Positions 1 to 5,263 are shown, numbered from the stretch's first letter. The stretch: DNA of 5,263 bases from an uncultured Senegalimassilia sp. (GCA_937925385.1 CALEWN010000118.1:1-5263); one strand, 5' to 3'. Made by a program: numbers and translations. The notes: generated from the letters alone by a model not told the origin.

Positions 1-911
1 CCGAAGGCGCGGTTGCCGTTAACGGTTCGCGCGCCGTTTCGGCATACGTGAAGATCTCGGACGGGTGCGACCGCTTCTGCTCGTACTGCACCATCCCTTA
101 TATCCGCGGCAGGTACCACAGCTTCGACTACGAAACCGTTCGCGCTGATGTGGCCGATCGCGTGTCCGAGGGCGTGAAGGAGATCGTGCTCATCGCCCAG
201 GATACGGGACGTTGGGGTCAGGATTTCGAAGACGAATCGAGCCTGGCTTGGCTTGTCGGCTCCCTTGCGGACGAATTCGACCAAACCTGGTTCAGGGTCA
301 TGTACATCCAACCGGAAGGTATCACTGACGAACTGTTGGAAACGGTTGCCGAACACAACAACATCTGCTCTTATTTCGACATCCCGCTCCAGCATGTTCA
401 GTCGAGCATCCTGAAAGCTATGCATCGCAAGGGTTCGCGCGAAAAGTACGAATCGCTGATCGAGCATATCCGAGAGATGGTTCCCGGCGTAACGCTGCGC
501 ACCACGCTTATCGCTGGTTTTCCCGGCGAAACCGAAGAGGACTTCGACGAGCTTTGCGATTTCGTTGAAGAGGGCTTCTTCGATTACATCGGCGTGTTCG
601 CATATTCCCGCGAAGAGGGCACCAGGGCATTTGACTTGCCTGACCAGGTCGACGATGACGAGAAAGCGTACCGCGCGCAACGGTTGCGCGACCTTGCGGA
701 CGACGTTTGCACGCCGCTCGTTGCCTCTCGCATCGGCAAGACGCTCGACGTGCTCATCGAAGGCCGGGAAGAGGATGGTCAGCTGTTCGGTCGAGCAATG
801 TGCCAGGCTCCCGAAGTCGATGGCGTAACCTATGTCGACAATGGAGAACCGGGACGCATCGTTCAGGCTACTATCACCGATACGCTGCTTTATGAAATGG
901 AAGGCGAATAG
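1..911 (+). CDS. rimO: Ribosomal protein S12 methylthiotransferase RimO, 3' part (5' end outside window)
   Basis: This is a radical-SAM enzyme that adds a methylthio group to the conserved aspartate of ribosomal protein S12 in the cytoplasm. The frame is open to the left edge (first whole codon at 3), so the gene starts upstream; the GTG at 48 is an internal valine, not the start. The CxxxCxxC cluster that binds the 4Fe-4S/SAM centre is seen as GCDRFCSYC (cysteine codons at 66, 78 and 87). Downstream are LIAQDTGRWG, FDIPLQHVQSSILKAMHRKG and LRTTLIAGFPGETEEDF, which fit RimO better than its relative MiaB. The C-terminal ~60 residues (about 723–905) fit the TRAM domain that contacts the substrate. 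Family members are about 430–450 aa, so roughly 130–150 residues, mainly the N-terminal UPF0004 cluster domain, are missing. The pgsA–cinA start follows 3 nt after the stop, so the two are probably co-transcribed. Confidence 0.95.
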   Translation, partial: EGAVAVNGSRAVSAYVKISDGCDRFCSYCTIPYIRGRYHSFDYETVRADVADRVSEGVKEIVLIAQDTGRWGQDFEDESSLAWLVGSLADEFDQTWFRVMYIQPEGITDELLETVAEHNNICSYFDIPLQHVQSSILKAMHRKGSREKYESLIEHIREMVPGVTLRTTLIAGFPGETEEDFDELCDFVEEGFFDYIGVFAYSREEGTRAFDLPDQVDDDEKAYRAQRLRDLADDVCTPLVASRIGKTLDVLIEGREEDGQLFGRAMCQAPEVDGVTYVDNGEPGRIVQATITDTLLYEMEGE

Positions 912-914
912 GCC

Positions 915-2144
915 ATGCACAAGCTGCAAGTAGAAGCTGCGCCGCAAGCTGCTACAAGCTTATGGACGCCAGCTAACATCGTCACGCTCATCCGCATCTG
1001 CTTGGTTCCCGTGTTCGTTGTCGTGCTGCTAAGCCCTTGGCCTCAGTGGTTCCATCTGCCCGATCTGGCAGAGCATTCCAAAAGCCTTATCGCCGCTGCC
1101 ATCTTCGTGCTGATCTCTTGCACCGACTGGCTTGACGGATACCTGGCGCGAAGCCGTGGCGAGGTTACCGACTTCGGCAAGTTCATGGACCCCCTTGCCG
1201 ACAAAATCTTAGTCATGGCAGCTCTTTTGGCTCTAATCGAGCTCGGTTCGTTGCCAAGCTGGGTTGCCCTGATTATCGTCGCCCGCGAGTTCATCGTCTC
1301 GGGTGTGCGCATGGTTGCGGCCAGCAAGGGTACGGTGATATCCGCTAGCTGGTACGGCAAGTTCAAAACGGTGTTCCAGATGATCGCCATCGTGTTGTTC
1401 ACTATCAAGGATAGCTACATGATGGGTACGCTCGTCGAGGCGTTTTCGGACGTGATGTGGGTGATCAGCTGGATCGTCATGGCAATCGCTCTGCTGCTGA
1501 CGGTGGTGTCCATGCTCGACTACATCTCGAAAGCCCGTGAGCTGATCGGCTTGGGGCCTTCCAAGCGGGCGAAGCGCAAGCAATCATCCGCCAAATCGAA
1601 CATCGACGGCAATGAAGAAGATCCGGGTATCAATGAGTTTGATGCAACTCATGTTGAGCAACTTGCCGCGCAGGTGATTGCCCATGCAAGCGAACGCGGC
1701 ATCACCATCGGTACCGCCGAAAGCCTTACCGGCGGGATGATCAGCGCTGCATTGACCTCGGTTTCCGGAAGCTCCGCAGTCGTACGAGGCGGGATAGCAA
1801 GCTATGCGACCGGTGTGAAAACCGACGTCCTCGATGTGCCTGAGCAGGTTATCGAAGAGTTCGGCGTAGTAAGTACGCAGGTAGCGCGACATATGGCGCA
1901 AGGCGCCCGCAATGATCTGACCTGCAATGTCGCCGTAGCCGTCACCGGTATCGCCGGACCGTCCGGGGCAGAACCGGGAAAACCCGTGGGAACCGTCTGC
2001 TTCGCCTGCGCAAGCGATAACGGCATCACGGCTCAAAGAAAGCATTTCGAGGGCGATCGCAATCAAGTGCGCCTGCAGACCGTATTCGAGGCGTTGCGTA
2101 TGCTCGATGCCGCTGTGTGCGGCCAGCAGCAGGGGTCGAACTGA
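915..2144 (+). CDS. pgsA: Fusion: PgsA phosphatidylglycerophosphate synthase + CinA C-terminal (NMN amidase, PncC-type) domain
   Basis: Two domains share one 409-aa frame. Residues ~15–210 are a membrane-embedded CDP-alcohol phosphatidyltransferase of the PgsA type (CDP-diacylglycerol + glycerol-3-phosphate to phosphatidylglycerophosphate + CMP). The full motif DG-x2-AR-x8-G-x3-D-x3-D is present with D71, D74, G75, A78, R79, G88, D92 and D96. Several hydrophobic segments are visible (about 20–40, 57–70, 97–132, 152–165, 180–203). A basic then acidic linker (about 212–245) follows. Residues ~246–400 match the CinA C-terminal domain, which in PncC hydrolyses nicotinamide mononucleotide to nicotinate mononucleotide: TAESLTGG (267–274, likely nucleophile S270), ASYATGVK (Y297, K302) and TGIAGPSG followed by KPVGTV. 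The N-terminal MoCF-like domain of full CinA is absent. The ATG at 915 has GGAAGG (899–904) about 10 nt upstream. No in-frame ATG lies near the domain junction. The fusion is seen directly; both activities are inferred from motifs. Confidence 0.9.
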   Translation: MHKLQVEAAPQAATSLWTPANIVTLIRICLVPVFVVVLLSPWPQWFHLPDLAEHSKSLIAAAIFVLISCTDWLDGYLARSRGEVTDFGKFMDPLADKILVMAALLALIELGSLPSWVALIIVAREFIVSGVRMVAASKGTVISASWYGKFKTVFQMIAIVLFTIKDSYMMGTLVEAFSDVMWVISWIVMAIALLLTVVSMLDYISKARELIGLGPSKRAKRKQSSAKSNIDGNEEDPGINEFDATHVEQLAAQVIAHASERGITIGTAESLTGGMISAALTSVSGSSAVVRGGIASYATGVKTDVLDVPEQVIEEFGVVSTQVARHMAQGARNDLTCNVAVAVTGIAGPSGAEPGKPVGTVCFACASDNGITAQRKHFEGDRNQVRLQTVFEALRMLDAAVCGQQQGSN

Positions 2145-2200
2145 ATTCGCGCATCGCATCGGCATAGACGGCGTCCGAAAACATCACTAACAATGTAGAA

Positions 2201-2252
2201 ATCGAACAGGTTCACCCGACAACCGTGCAAGGTTCAGGTGAACCTGTTTGGT
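2201..2252 (+). terminator. Long hairpin downstream of pgsA–cinA, possible weak terminator or operator
   Basis: A perfect 12-bp inverted repeat, AACAGGTTCACC (2205–2216) and GGTGAACCTGTT (2237–2248), extends to about 16 pairs (2201–2216 with 2237–2252) if two G·U pairs are allowed. The 20-nt loop contains a second small stem, AACC (2221–2224) with GGTT (2231–2234). It lies 57 nt after the cinA-domain stop and about 70 nt before the recA promoter, where a terminator is expected. The trailing sequence (TGTTTGGTATT) is not a clean T-run, so termination would be weak or need help. Each arm also resembles the palindrome CAGGTNNACCTG, so a DNA-binding site is an alternative. Confidence 0.5.
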
Positions 2253-2324
2253 ATTGAGCGCAAGCGTTGGGCAAGGTTGGGGAGCTATCATAGTAAAAGT
2301 CGTACCGATGTTTGTATTTGGTAC

Positions 2325-2352
2325 TTGACTATGAAACAGGCGTTCGTATAAT
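2325..2352 (+). promoter_or_regulatory. recA promoter (sigma-70/SigA type)
   Basis: The -35 element TTGACT (2325–2330) and a perfect -10 element TATAAT (2347–2352) are separated by 16 bp. Transcription would start near 2359, about 35 nt before the ATG at 2395. It is the best promoter match I found in the window and lies directly upstream of recA–recX, so it should drive that operon. The positions are read directly; activity is inferred. Confidence 0.85.
2333..2346 (+). promoter_or_regulatory. LexA (SOS) box-like operator inside the recA promoter
   Basis: AAACAGGCGTTC (2334–2345) matches the Gram-positive LexA core GAAC-RNRY-GTTC at 11 of 12 positions; only the first G is replaced by A, and the central AGGC obeys RNRY. 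It is followed by G, as in the wider CGAAC…GTTCG consensus. It fills most of the spacer between -35 and -10, where bound LexA would block RNA polymerase. Regulation of recA by LexA is well established in bacteria; here it is inferred from sequence and position. Confidence 0.65.
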
Positions 2353-2374
2353 CAGTAGCGTTGCAATGCAGCGC

Positions 2375-2384
2375 AAAGGAAGGG
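2375..2384 (+). promoter_or_regulatory. Ribosome binding site for the true recA start at 2395
   Basis: AAAGGAAGGG is purine-rich, and its last AAGGG lies 10 nt before the ATG at 2395. It is far stronger than the AAAGG (2458–2462) before the ATG at 2469. This supports 2395 as the original recA start, although the frame from 2395 stops after 25 codons. Confidence 0.7.
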
Positions 2385-2394
2385 TAACCAGCGC

Positions 2395-2472
2395 ATGAAT
2401 GAAGAAAAGACCAAGATGCTCAAGGTCACAACCGACCAAATCGAATCAAAGTTCGGCAAAGGCTCATCATGA
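2395..2472 (+). CDS. recA: N-terminal 25 codons of RecA, separated from the rest by a frameshift
   Basis: The frame from ATG 2395 encodes 25 residues that align in length and content with the N-terminal helix of RecA (E. coli has a lysine/alanine-rich helix ending in QIEKQFGKGSIM). Here the piece contains [12 protein letters not shown] and then hits TGA (2470–2472). The next expected residues, MKYGDGG, are encoded from 2469 in another frame. The tail TCA TCA TGA would read TCA TCN ATG AAA if one base were added, giving FGKGSSMKYG, so a one-base deletion is the simplest account. The frame of the main RecA body has no start codon between its upstream TGA (2400–2402) and 2469. In RecA this helix packs against the neighbouring subunit, so losing it should weaken filament formation. 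A sequencing or assembly error is a serious alternative. Confidence 0.85.
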   Translation: MNEEKTKMLKVTTDQIESKFGKGSS

Positions 2473-3452
2473 AATATGGCGATGGCGGTCATGACCTGAA
2501 CATCGGCGCTATCCCCACTGGCGCTTTACCGCTTGATGCGGCTTTGGGAATTGGCGGAGTTCCGCGTGGCCGAATCATCGAGGTGTATGGACCAGAATCT
2601 AGCGGTAAAACCACGCTTGCGCTTCAAATTCTCGCCGAAGCACAGGCACTCGGCGGAGTCGTCGCGTTCATCGATGCAGAGCATGCGCTTGATCCGGTCT
2701 ACGCGGCTCGCTTGGGAGTGGACATCGATGATGTGCTCATCTCCCAGCCCGATTTCGGAGAGCAGGCTCTCGAGATTTGCGACATGCTCGTCCGTTCGGG
2801 CGCAATCGATTGCGTTGTCATCGACTCCGTCGCGGCATTGGTACCCCGAGCCGAAATCGAAGGCGAGATCGGCGATACCACCGTCGGTCTGCAAGCAAGG
2901 CTTATGTCCCAAGCCCTTCGAAAGCTTGCGGGCTCGCTTTCCAAATCAAACACCACGTGCATCTTCATTAATCAGTTGCGCGAGAAAATCGGCGTGATGT
3001 TCGGAAACCCCGAAACCACAACGGGCGGACGTGCGCTGAAGTTCTTCTCCAGCGTGCGAATCGATGTTCGCCGTATCGATTCCATTAAGCGCGATGGCGA
3101 AATCGTAGGCAACCGCGTTCGTGCCAAGGTCGTCAAGAACAAGGTTGCGCCGCCGTTTCGCCAAGCAGAGTTCGACCTCATGTACGGTGAAGGCATTTCT
3201 CGAGAGGGCTGTATCGTCGATATGGCGGTAGAAGCAGGGGTCGCCAAGAAATCGGGCGCTTGGTACACCTATGGTGAAGAGCGCTTAGGGCAAGGACGTG
3301 AAGCGGCAAAGCATACGTTGAAAGAGAACCCCGATCTTCGCGATGAGCTGGAAACGAAGGTTCGAGAGGCGTTCGACATCCCAATCATCACCAAGGAGCA
3401 GGAAGACTTCGACGCCGTCAACCCCGTGGCGAAACCCAAGGGCAAGAAATAA
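2469..3452 (+). CDS. recA: Recombinase RecA, main body (ATPase core and C-terminal domain); N-terminus displaced by frameshift
   Basis: RecA forms filaments on single-stranded DNA, drives strand exchange and promotes LexA self-cleavage. Residues numbered from 2469: Walker A GPESSGKT (41–48), catalytic glutamate in FIDAEH (E71), Walker B CVVIDS (115–120), loop L1 around EIEGEIGD (129–136), the NQLR sensor (Q169), loop L2 from NPETTTGG to the signature ALKFFSSVR (180–197), and [17 protein letters not shown] (262–278). The C-terminus ends in a short lysine-rich tail. All catalytic parts are intact, but the frame lacks about 25 N-terminal residues, which lie in another frame from 2395. Joined with a one-base correction the protein would be 352 aa, normal for RecA. 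As written, this body could be translated only by re-initiation at the ATGA overlap with the upstream stop, helped by a weak AAAGG 6 nt before 2469. It shares an operon with recX. Confidence 0.93.
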   Translation: MKYGDGGHDLNIGAIPTGALPLDAALGIGGVPRGRIIEVYGPESSGKTTLALQILAEAQALGGVVAFIDAEHALDPVYAARLGVDIDDVLISQPDFGEQALEICDMLVRSGAIDCVVIDSVAALVPRAEIEGEIGDTTVGLQARLMSQALRKLAGSLSKSNTTCIFINQLREKIGVMFGNPETTTGGRALKFFSSVRIDVRRIDSIKRDGEIVGNRVRAKVVKNKVAPPFRQAEFDLMYGEGISREGCIVDMAVEAGVAKKSGAWYTYGEERLGQGREAAKHTLKENPDLRDELETKVREAFDIPIITKEQEDFDAVNPVAKPKGKK

Positions 3453-3454
3453 CC

Positions 3455-4213
3455 ATGCAGCATGCAATGGCAAGGGAGCGCTGTTTGGCTGATCTGCGCG
3501 CCCAGATCAAAGCCATCGAAGAAGGCTCAGGTGCACACGAACGGTATTCGGAGCACGCATGCCGAAACGAAGCCGATGCCTCAGGCGTTGCCAATCCGAA
3601 TCGCAAACACGCTGCTTGCATCGAAACCTTCCAATCTGAAAGCGCACCTCTGCAGGATGGTTGCTTGGACTCGAGTCGTTGCGCCAACGGTCAGAAACTG
3701 CAGAACAAGCAAGCTAAGCATGCAGATGCAGATTGCGATCAAGCACAGCAGGCGTTTGCGAAAATCCAACGCCTGCTGTGCATTCGCGAACATGCCAGCA
3801 CCTTGCTTCGTAAACGACTGATAGCAAATGGCTTTGATGAGCACGTCGCATTCGAGGCTGTGCAAAGGGCCGTCGACTGCGGACTTGTATGCGATGAACG
3901 CTACGCGGATGTATTGGTTCGAAGCAGGCTTTCCCAAGGGAAGGGCCTTCGGGGCATCGCCTTCGAGCTCGAACAAGCGGATATCGACCCTTGTAGCGTC
4001 CCCGCATACCAGGATGCGCTATCCAACGAAAACGGGCCAGATGAACTAACTCGCGCATTGCGCCTGCTTGATGCCAAGCCGCCTAAAGCCAAGCGAACTC
4101 GCGAGGCGGCATATAGGAAGCTCGTACAAAAGGGATATACATCAAGTGTGGCGGCATCGGCAGCTCGTATATTCGAGGAACGATGCAGGTACAACGCCCT
4201 TTCGGCCCATTGA
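3455..4213 (+). CDS. recX: Regulatory protein RecX with a cysteine-rich N-terminal extension
   Basis: RecX binds RecA filaments in the cytoplasm and limits their growth and ATPase activity. Residues ~97–245 show the family's helical repeats: AFAKIQRLLCIREHAS and LLRKRLIANGFDE, then GLVCDERYADVLVRSRL followed by GLRGIAFELEQADID, then a third repeat around REAAYRKLVQKGYTS. The first ~96 residues match nothing I recognise; they are polar, low in hydrophobics and rich in cysteine (C10, C36, C55, C70, C76, C94). The whole protein has 11 cysteines in 252 aa and no methionine after residue 5. The start follows the recA stop by 2 nt, with AAGGG (3438–3442) upstream, so the two genes are co-transcribed and probably translationally coupled. 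ATG 3467 (M5) is an alternative start. The core assignment is firm; the extension is unexplained. Confidence 0.88.
   Translation: MQHAMARERCLADLRAQIKAIEEGSGAHERYSEHACRNEADASGVANPNRKHAACIETFQSESAPLQDGCLDSSRCANGQKLQNKQAKHADADCDQAQQAFAKIQRLLCIREHASTLLRKRLIANGFDEHVAFEAVQRAVDCGLVCDERYADVLVRSRLSQGKGLRGIAFELEQADIDPCSVPAYQDALSNENGPDELTRALRLLDAKPPKAKRTREAAYRKLVQKGYTSSVAASAARIFEERCRYNALSAH
3743..3781 (+). repeat. Perfect 14-bp inverted repeat (strong hairpin) inside recX
   Basis: GCACAGCAGGCGTT (3743–3756) and AACGCCTGCTGTGC (3768–3781) are exact reverse complements with an 11-nt loop. It covers recX codons 97–109, the point where the unrecognised extension gives way to the RecX core. No T-run follows, so it is not a standard intrinsic terminator. 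As RNA it would form a very stable stem that could slow ribosomes or be a cleavage or pausing point. Confidence 0.85.
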
Positions 4214-4230
4214 TCCGATCATAGGCCATT

Positions 4231-4265
4231 AAAAAGCCGGTTTCTCCTGTAGAACCGGCTTTTTT
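4231..4265 (+). terminator. Rho-independent terminator of the recA–recX operon
   Basis: AGCCGGTT (4235–4242) pairs with AACCGGCT (4253–4260), extended by flanking A:T pairs (AAAA on the left with TTTT on the right), and is followed by a T-run to 4265. The loop is about 8–10 nt. It begins 18 nt after the recX stop. The A-run on the left means it could also stop transcription from the other side. Confidence 0.93.
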
Positions 4266-4285
4266 GCATGGTTGCCCTTTTCCAT

Positions 4286-4316
4286 TTCAAATAGAACCTT
4301 TATCATGAAATATAAG
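4286..4316 (+). promoter_or_regulatory. Tentative promoter for the rny leader
   Basis: TATAAG (4311–4316) is a good -10 match, but the nearest -35-like sequence, TTCAAA (4286–4291), is poor and 19 bp away. Some promoter is expected between the recX terminator and rny. The A/T-rich 4346–4371 segment (TTGGAA…TATACG, spacer only 14) is an alternative. Neither is strong. Confidence 0.25.
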
Positions 4317-4398
4317 CCTGAGCTACCGTGCCTTATACGGCACTGTTGGAATATATAAACAAATGTATACGTCCAGTCGTTGCGCACGTACGCTCATG

Positions 4399-4420
4399 CC
4401 CGGTTATGCCGGGATTTTTT
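4399..4420 (+). terminator. Terminator-like hairpin in front of rny (possible attenuator or small-RNA end)
   Basis: CCCGG (4399–4403) pairs with CCGGG (4409–4413) across a 5-nt loop and is followed by A and six T (4415–4420). This has the form of a short intrinsic terminator. It lies 58 nt before the rny ATG, with no gene between it and the recX terminator, so it would end either a leader transcript of rny or a small RNA starting near 4320. Confidence 0.55.
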
Positions 4421-4477
4421 ATGCAATGGAACCTATGAAACCCACAGTACCCGTCCAAACTCGAAAGGGGGACAAGC

Positions 4478-5263
4478 ATGGAATCCATTATTTGGCTTAT
4501 CATTGGCGCCGCAATCGGCATCGCCGCCGGTTTCGTCATCAATAAATTCGTTGCCAAATCAAGGGCCCAACGCGCTGCCGACGAAGCGCATACCGTCGTC
4601 GAGGATGCAAAGCGCCAGGCGGAAACTTTGCGTCGTGAAGCAGTGGTCGAAGCCAAGGACGAAGCATTGCGTCTTCGCCAGGAGGCCCAGGCCGAGAACA
4701 AAGAGCGCTTGAAGGAGGTGCGTGCTGCAGAGCAACGCGTGAATCAGCGCGAGGAGTCTTTGGATCGCCGCGTTGAATCTCTCGACACGCGTGAGAAGTC
4801 TCTGGACTCCCGCGAGCATCAGATTTCCACGATGCAAGGCCAGCTCTATCGCAGCCAGCGCGATCTTGACGAGTCCGAAGAGCAAATCGGCATTCGCCTG
4901 CAGCAGGTTGCGGGCATGACTGCCGATGAGGCGAAAACCGAGCTTCTCGATACGCTGAAAGACGAGGTGGCGCACGAGTCCGCGGCTATCATCCGCGATT
5001 CCGAGGCTCGTACCAAGGCGGAGGCCGATAAGAAGGCACGCTCCATCCTCAGCCTTGCCATTCAGCGTGTAGCTGCAGATCATACCGCTGAAACCACCGT
5101 TTCGGCGATTCATATCCCTTCCGATGACCTGAAGGGCCGTATCATCGGCCGTGAGGGCCGCAACATCCGCTCTTTCGAGCAGCTTACCGGCACCAATCTC
5201 ATCATCGATGATACGCCGGAATGCGTGACCATCTCCTGCTTCGATCCGGTCCGCCGTGAAATC
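4478..5263 (+). CDS. rny: Ribonuclease Y, N-terminal part (3' end outside window)
   Basis: RNase Y is a membrane-anchored endoribonuclease that starts mRNA decay in many Gram-positive bacteria. The frame from ATG 4478 stays open to the right edge (262 complete codons). Residues 4–22 form a single membrane anchor ([18 protein letters not shown]). Residues ~27–190 are a long charged coiled coil rich in Arg, Glu, Ala and Gln. The KH RNA-binding domain starts near 207, with the GxxG loop in [12 protein letters not shown] (220–231). The catalytic HD domain lies beyond the window; B. subtilis RNase Y is 520 aa, so about half is seen. A strong Shine-Dalgarno (AGGGGG, 4466–4471) sits 6 nt before the ATG. 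It is separated from recX by a terminator and so probably has its own promoter. Confidence 0.95.
   Translation, partial: MESIIWLIIGAAIGIAAGFVINKFVAKSRAQRAADEAHTVVEDAKRQAETLRREAVVEAKDEALRLRQEAQAENKERLKEVRAAEQRVNQREESLDRRVESLDTREKSLDSREHQISTMQGQLYRSQRDLDESEEQIGIRLQQVAGMTADEAKTELLDTLKDEVAHESAAIIRDSEARTKAEADKKARSILSLAIQRVAADHTAETTVSAIHIPSDDLKGRIIGREGRNIRSFEQLTGTNLIIDDTPECVTISCFDPVRREI
4748..4831 (+). repeat. Four tandem 21-bp (7-codon) degenerate repeats in the rny coiled coil
   Basis: Residues 91–118 read as four heptads: [28 protein letters not shown]. The first three share the pattern R-x-x-S-L-D-x; the fourth is more diverged. The DNA has drifted at third positions, so the duplication, if that is the origin, is old. 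Heptad periodicity is expected in a coiled coil, but this degree of residue identity is higher than periodicity alone requires. Confidence 0.7.

Larger units (their letters stand above)
4214..4477 (+). other. 264-nt intergenic region between recX and rny
   Basis: Besides the two terminator-like hairpins and the tentative promoter, this stretch is A/T-rich relative to the genes and holds one more small stem, GTGCC (4328–4332) with GGCAC (4339–4343). A short palindrome TGATCCGATCA (4211–4221) overlaps the recX stop. The ATG at 4363 opens a 60-codon frame, but it overlaps the start of rny in another frame, shows no family resemblance and lacks a convincing ribosome binding site, so I do not call it a gene. 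I recognise no known riboswitch or RNA family here. Confidence 0.6.

Noticed and set aside
921..961. Short direct repeats of AAGCTGC (921, 934, 946) at the start of pgsA–cinA
   Set aside because: The spacing is irregular (13 and 12 nt) and they encode a plain, poorly conserved N-terminus; chance or codon bias is sufficient.
1584..2165. Long open frame (193 codons) on the minus strand opposite the CinA domain
   Set aside because: Its translation shows no domain or family motif, and it is antisense to a well-supported conserved domain. It is a by-product of codon bias.
2204..2213. GAAC-AG-GTTC as a second LexA box
   Set aside because: The half-sites are 2 bp apart instead of the 4 bp of the Gram-positive LexA site, and the sequence belongs to the larger hairpin arm.
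2464..2472. Programmed -1 frameshift joining the two recA pieces
   Set aside because: There is no X-XXY-YYZ slippery heptamer. Shifting TCA back by one gives ATC, which the same serine tRNA would not pair with well, and I saw no convincing stimulatory structure just downstream.
3462..3821. 119-codon plus-strand open frame overlapping the recX 5' region in another frame
   Set aside because: It has no recognisable motif and is not the frame that enters the RecX domain. I considered a frameshift explaining the odd extension, but the 3455 frame is uninterrupted and starts 2 nt after recA.
4559..5113. 184-codon minus-strand open frame opposite rny
   Set aside because: It runs antisense to the RNase Y coiled coil and KH domain, which carry clear family motifs. 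Its leucine-rich translation is what the complement of Glu/Arg/Gln-rich codons produces.
1..5263. Mobile elements, CRISPR arrays, tRNA/rRNA genes or phage genes
   Set aside because: I found no terminal repeats with a transposase, no regularly spaced repeats and no tRNA-like fold. All long frames belong to housekeeping families.

Overview
The window is a compact stretch of bacterial chromosome with every gene on the + strand. The order is rimO (3' part), a pgsA–cinA fusion, recA, recX and rny (5' part). GC content looks to be in the mid-50s by eye and was not measured. The rimO–pgsA–cinA–recA–rny order is common in Firmicutes and in some deep-branching Actinobacteria. A near-match to the Gram-positive LexA box, RNase Y, and moderately high GC point to Coriobacteriia (Eggerthellales-like) as my best guess. 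That placement is inference: no rRNA or other strong taxonomic marker is present.

Region 1 (1–2144) holds the end of rimO (ribosomal protein S12 methylthiotransferase). Three bases later comes a 409-aa protein joining a complete PgsA phosphatidyltransferase to the C-terminal amidase domain of CinA (PncC type). Region 2 (2145–2394) is the only regulatory interval before recA. It holds a long hairpin (probable end of the upstream transcript), then a strong sigma-70-type promoter (TTGACT, 16 bp, TATAAT) with a LexA-box-like sequence in its spacer.

Region 3 (2395–4213) is the recA–recX SOS operon, with a 2-nt gap between the two genes. The recA gene is the main surprise. Its expected N-terminal 25 codons are present from 2395, with a good ribosome binding site, but they lie in a different frame from the remaining 327 codons and end in a TGA that overlaps the next ATG (ATGA). 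As given, recA is split by what looks like a single missing base. RecX carries an unusual cysteine-rich N-terminal extension, and a perfect 14-bp inverted repeat sits exactly where its conserved domain begins.

Region 4 (4214–4477) has a textbook terminator for recA–recX, then an unassigned A/T-rich stretch ending in a second terminator-like hairpin that lies in front of rny. From 4478 rny runs off the right edge; it encodes the membrane anchor, coiled coil and start of the KH domain of RNase Y. Translation quality control, phospholipid synthesis, NMN salvage, recombination/SOS and mRNA decay are thus linked by position. Only recA–recX is a clear functional pair. I see no mobile element, CRISPR array, tRNA or rRNA.
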